This document shows positions 62,687 through 64,000 of a DNA stretch of 64,000 nucleotides, piece by piece. A program made the position numbers and the translations under genes. Each line of letters opens with the position of its first letter. The first letter of the stretch is position 1. The DNA lies in the NCBI RefSeq assembly GCF_013282575.1, contig NZ_JAAAYE010000005.1:90021-154020 (forward strand), given 5' to 3'. Under the pieces are notes generated by a model. The model saw only the letters and a program-made list of their open reading frames with translations. It searched no databases and was not told where the DNA came from. This stretch comes from Paraburkholderia sp. NMBU_R16 (GTDB lineage: Bacteria; Pseudomonadota; Gammaproteobacteria; Burkholderiales; Burkholderiaceae).

Positions 62687-64000
62687 ATGAACGTAGTGAA
62701 CGCAAGGATCAGACCAAGCGATCCGAAGCCCGTTGTACTGTTCGGCCAGGCCGAGCGTTCGCATTCGGGTGCAGGCTACCCCGATGCAAAGAGCAGGGCC
62801 GCACCGTCTGCGCGGGTCAAACGCCTCGCGCTTTGGGTTGCGTCGGCGAGCGCATTGGCTGTCGGGCTCATGGGTCTCGTCGTGTACGGCGGTGACCAGG
62901 TGCTCGGGATCATCCGAGCCGCGTCGCGAGCGCAACATACGGCTTGGTCCGGTCAAATCGCGCTACGGTCGTCGCCTCCCGCTCGCGCAGCCGCGGTTGC
63001 CAACGCTGAGCCCGTGCTCCCTGCGCCTTCTGTGCCTTCTGTGCCTTCTGTGCCTTCTGTGCCTTCTGTGCCTTCTGTGCCTTCTGTGCCTTCTGTGCCT
63101 TCTGTGCCTTCTGTGCCTTCTGTGCCTTCTGTGCCTTCTGTGCCTTCTGTGCCTTTGCCTTCTGTGCCTTCCGCGCCATCCGATCATCGCGCTCAACCTA
63201 CTCCGGATTCGGCTGCGCCGCAGCCGGTTACACGAGGACGAGGTCAAGCAAACTATGCTGAGCCGCTGAATCGCCGCCATTCGGCGCCGCACGCGAGAGC
63301 GATTGCGCCGCATGCACCCGTGCTCACTCCAACCATACCGTCAACCGAACGAGCGTCTTCGTCCGATGGCGTAGGGAGATCATTGACACGTCCTGGCCCG
63401 GGAACTGCGATTGACAGTGCTGAATTCGACCCACCTGTGCCTTCCGCTTCGTTAGATCAACCCAGCGCACCTTCCCCGAATCCTCCTTTGCTGAAGTTCG
63501 ATCAGCAACAGCTTGCAGGCGGTGACGACGCGGGCGGTTCGGGCACAGGTGGCTCGGATGCTGGCGCGGGCGGTCCTGGTGCAGGCGCAGGTGGTTTGGG
63601 TGCAGGTATAGGCGGTTCGGGCGCAGGTGGTCGGGGCGGAGTCGGTGCCGGCGCAGGCGGTACGGCTGCAGGTTCAGGCGCGACAGGTGCCGGCGCAGGC
63701 GGTGCCGGCGGTACCGGTGCAGGTGCCGGCGGTACCGGTGCGGGTGCTGGCGGTGCGGGTGCTGGCGGTGCGGGTGCTGGCGGTGCGGCTGCAGGTGCTG
63801 GCAGTGCCGGTGCCGGCGGTCACGGCGGAAGCGGTGCAGGTGCAGGTGCAGGTGGCGCAGGCGGTACTGGCGCAGGCGGTGCTGGCGCAGGCGGTACTGG
63901 CGCAGGCGGTGCCGGCGGAGGCGGTGCTGGCGCAGGCGGTGCCGGCGCAGGTGGTGCCGGCGCAGGTGGTGCCGGCGCAGGTGGTGCCGGCGCAGGCGGT
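62687..64000 (+). CDS. Membrane-anchored Pro/Gly-rich repeat protein (3' end outside window)
   Basis: From ATG 62687 (GGAG 7 bases upstream) the frame is open for 438 codons to the window end. Layout: a basic cytoplasmic leader of ~45 residues, one membrane helix ~47-69 (LALWVASASALAVGLMGLVV), a linker, a (Pro-Ser-Val) repeat at 114-155, a Pro/Arg-rich part, and from ~277 a Gly/Ala repeat (GGAGAGGAGAG pattern) that runs off the edge. The N-in topology with a Pro-rich external part recalls TonB-like or surface-anchored fibrous proteins, but no TonB or adhesin domain is visible. Function unknown. Confidence 0.7.
   Translation, partial: MNVVNARIRPSDPKPVVLFGQAERSHSGAGYPDAKSRAAPSARVKRLALWVASASALAVGLMGLVVYGGDQVLGIIRAASRAQHTAWSGQIALRSSPPARAAAVANAEPVLPAPSVPSVPSVPSVPSVPSVPSVPSVPSVPSVPSVPSVPSVPSVPLPSVPSAPSDHRAQPTPDSAAPQPVTRGRGQANYAEPLNRRHSAPHARAIAPHAPVLTPTIPSTERASSSDGVGRSLTRPGPGTAIDSAEFDPPVPSASLDQPSAPSPNPPLLKFDQQQLAGGDDAGGSGTGGSDAGAGGPGAGAGGLGAGIGGSGAGGRGGVGAGAGGTAAGSGATGAGAGGAGGTGAGAGGTGAGAGGAGAGGAGAGGAAAGAGSAGAGGHGGSGAGAGAGGAGGTGAGGAGAGGTGAGGAGGGGAGAGGAGAGGAGAGGAGAGGAGAGG
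63026..63151 (+). repeat. 14 perfect tandem copies of a 9-bp unit (CCTTCTGTG)
   Basis: Fourteen uninterrupted identical units encode Pro-Ser-Val repeats; a six-base CCTTTG and one further unit (63158-63166) follow. Perfect identity suggests recent expansion and likely copy-number variation. The in-frame unit length keeps the protein readable. Confidence 0.95.
63515..64000 (+). repeat. Gly/Ala-coding degenerate repeat (GGYGCNGGNGCNGGY type), continues past window
   Basis: About 490 bp of short degenerate units such as GCAGGCGGTGCCGGC, encoding Gly-Gly-Ala-Gly-Ala runs similar in style to PGRS or silk-like proteins. The last ~100 bp are almost perfect 15-base repeats. The end is beyond the window, so the total length is unknown and assembly collapse is possible. 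Confidence 0.85.

Noticed and set aside
62733..63313. Long open frames on both strands over the 9-bp array (Leu-Cys and His-Arg repeats)
   Set aside because: A 9-bp unit without stops keeps all frames open. Only the frame from ATG 62687 has a ribosome site, a membrane helix and sensible sequence on both sides.

Overview
The window looks like a stretch of a high-GC betaproteobacterial chromosome, most likely Burkholderiaceae (Burkholderia/Paraburkholderia/Trinickia type). The evidence is strongly G/C-ending codons, a leucine-degradation cluster with a divergent TetR gene, an aldehyde oxidase operon of the PaoABC type, acid-protease homologues and an aspartate carbamoyltransferase with an extra N-terminal domain. 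No rRNA, tRNA, CRISPR array, transposase or prophage core genes were recognised. Gene calls rest on motifs, length and context read by eye; no database search was possible.

Layout. 1-5409: end of an unknown gene, a four-gene run (two membrane proteins, a GH19 lysozyme/chitinase-like enzyme, an exported Cys-rich protein) and a lone M91-like zinc protease resembling secreted effectors. 5416-11148: liuDCBA for leucine/isovalerate catabolism, read leftward from an intergenic region with two inverted repeats, and a divergent TetR gene. 12333-22903: mixed genes (DUF2891, small exported protein, a TetR gene that looks leaderless, glycogen-debranching-like enzyme, alpha/beta hydrolase + MOSC pair, stand-alone MreB paralogue, degenerate UbiB-like protein, L,D-transpeptidase with a 9-bp coding repeat). 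22956-26400: adjacent S10 and S53 peptidases. 26698-30194: DUF1993, ArsR + Old Yellow Enzyme, SDR, HiPIP.

30269-37208 is the most unusual block. A PLP decarboxylase and a formyltransferase run leftward. A second argininosuccinate synthase, a LodA/GoxA-type CTQ quinoprotein oxidase and its LodB-type flavoprotein run rightward. The two arms share an intergenic region in which a 13-bp inverted repeat overlaps a good sigma-70 promoter. The block reads like a small biosynthetic cluster acting on an amino acid; its product is unknown.

37281-49745: TPR-glycosyltransferase-like protein, dapA paralogue, pyrB with an HTH-like N-terminus and a perfect palindrome in its promoter, an F-box-like protein, and paoABC with mocA, whose product would make the cytosine form of the molybdenum cofactor; then an MDR oxidoreductase with a divergent LysR gene. 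49816-53735: a 50-residue proline-rich protein, a chemoreceptor under a FliA-type promoter, and a second FtsI-like penicillin-binding protein. 53736-54727: an AT-rich patch leading into an exported protein. 54915-61377: lipoprotein, divergent NRAMP-family transporter, LysR/SDR pair, then a scarred zone (5'-truncated AraC gene, NmrA remnant, frameshifted GNAT gene) and a peroxiredoxin-YunG fusion ending near a strong terminator. 61752-64000: an exported protein and the start of a membrane-anchored, highly repetitive Pro- then Gly-rich protein that runs off the window.
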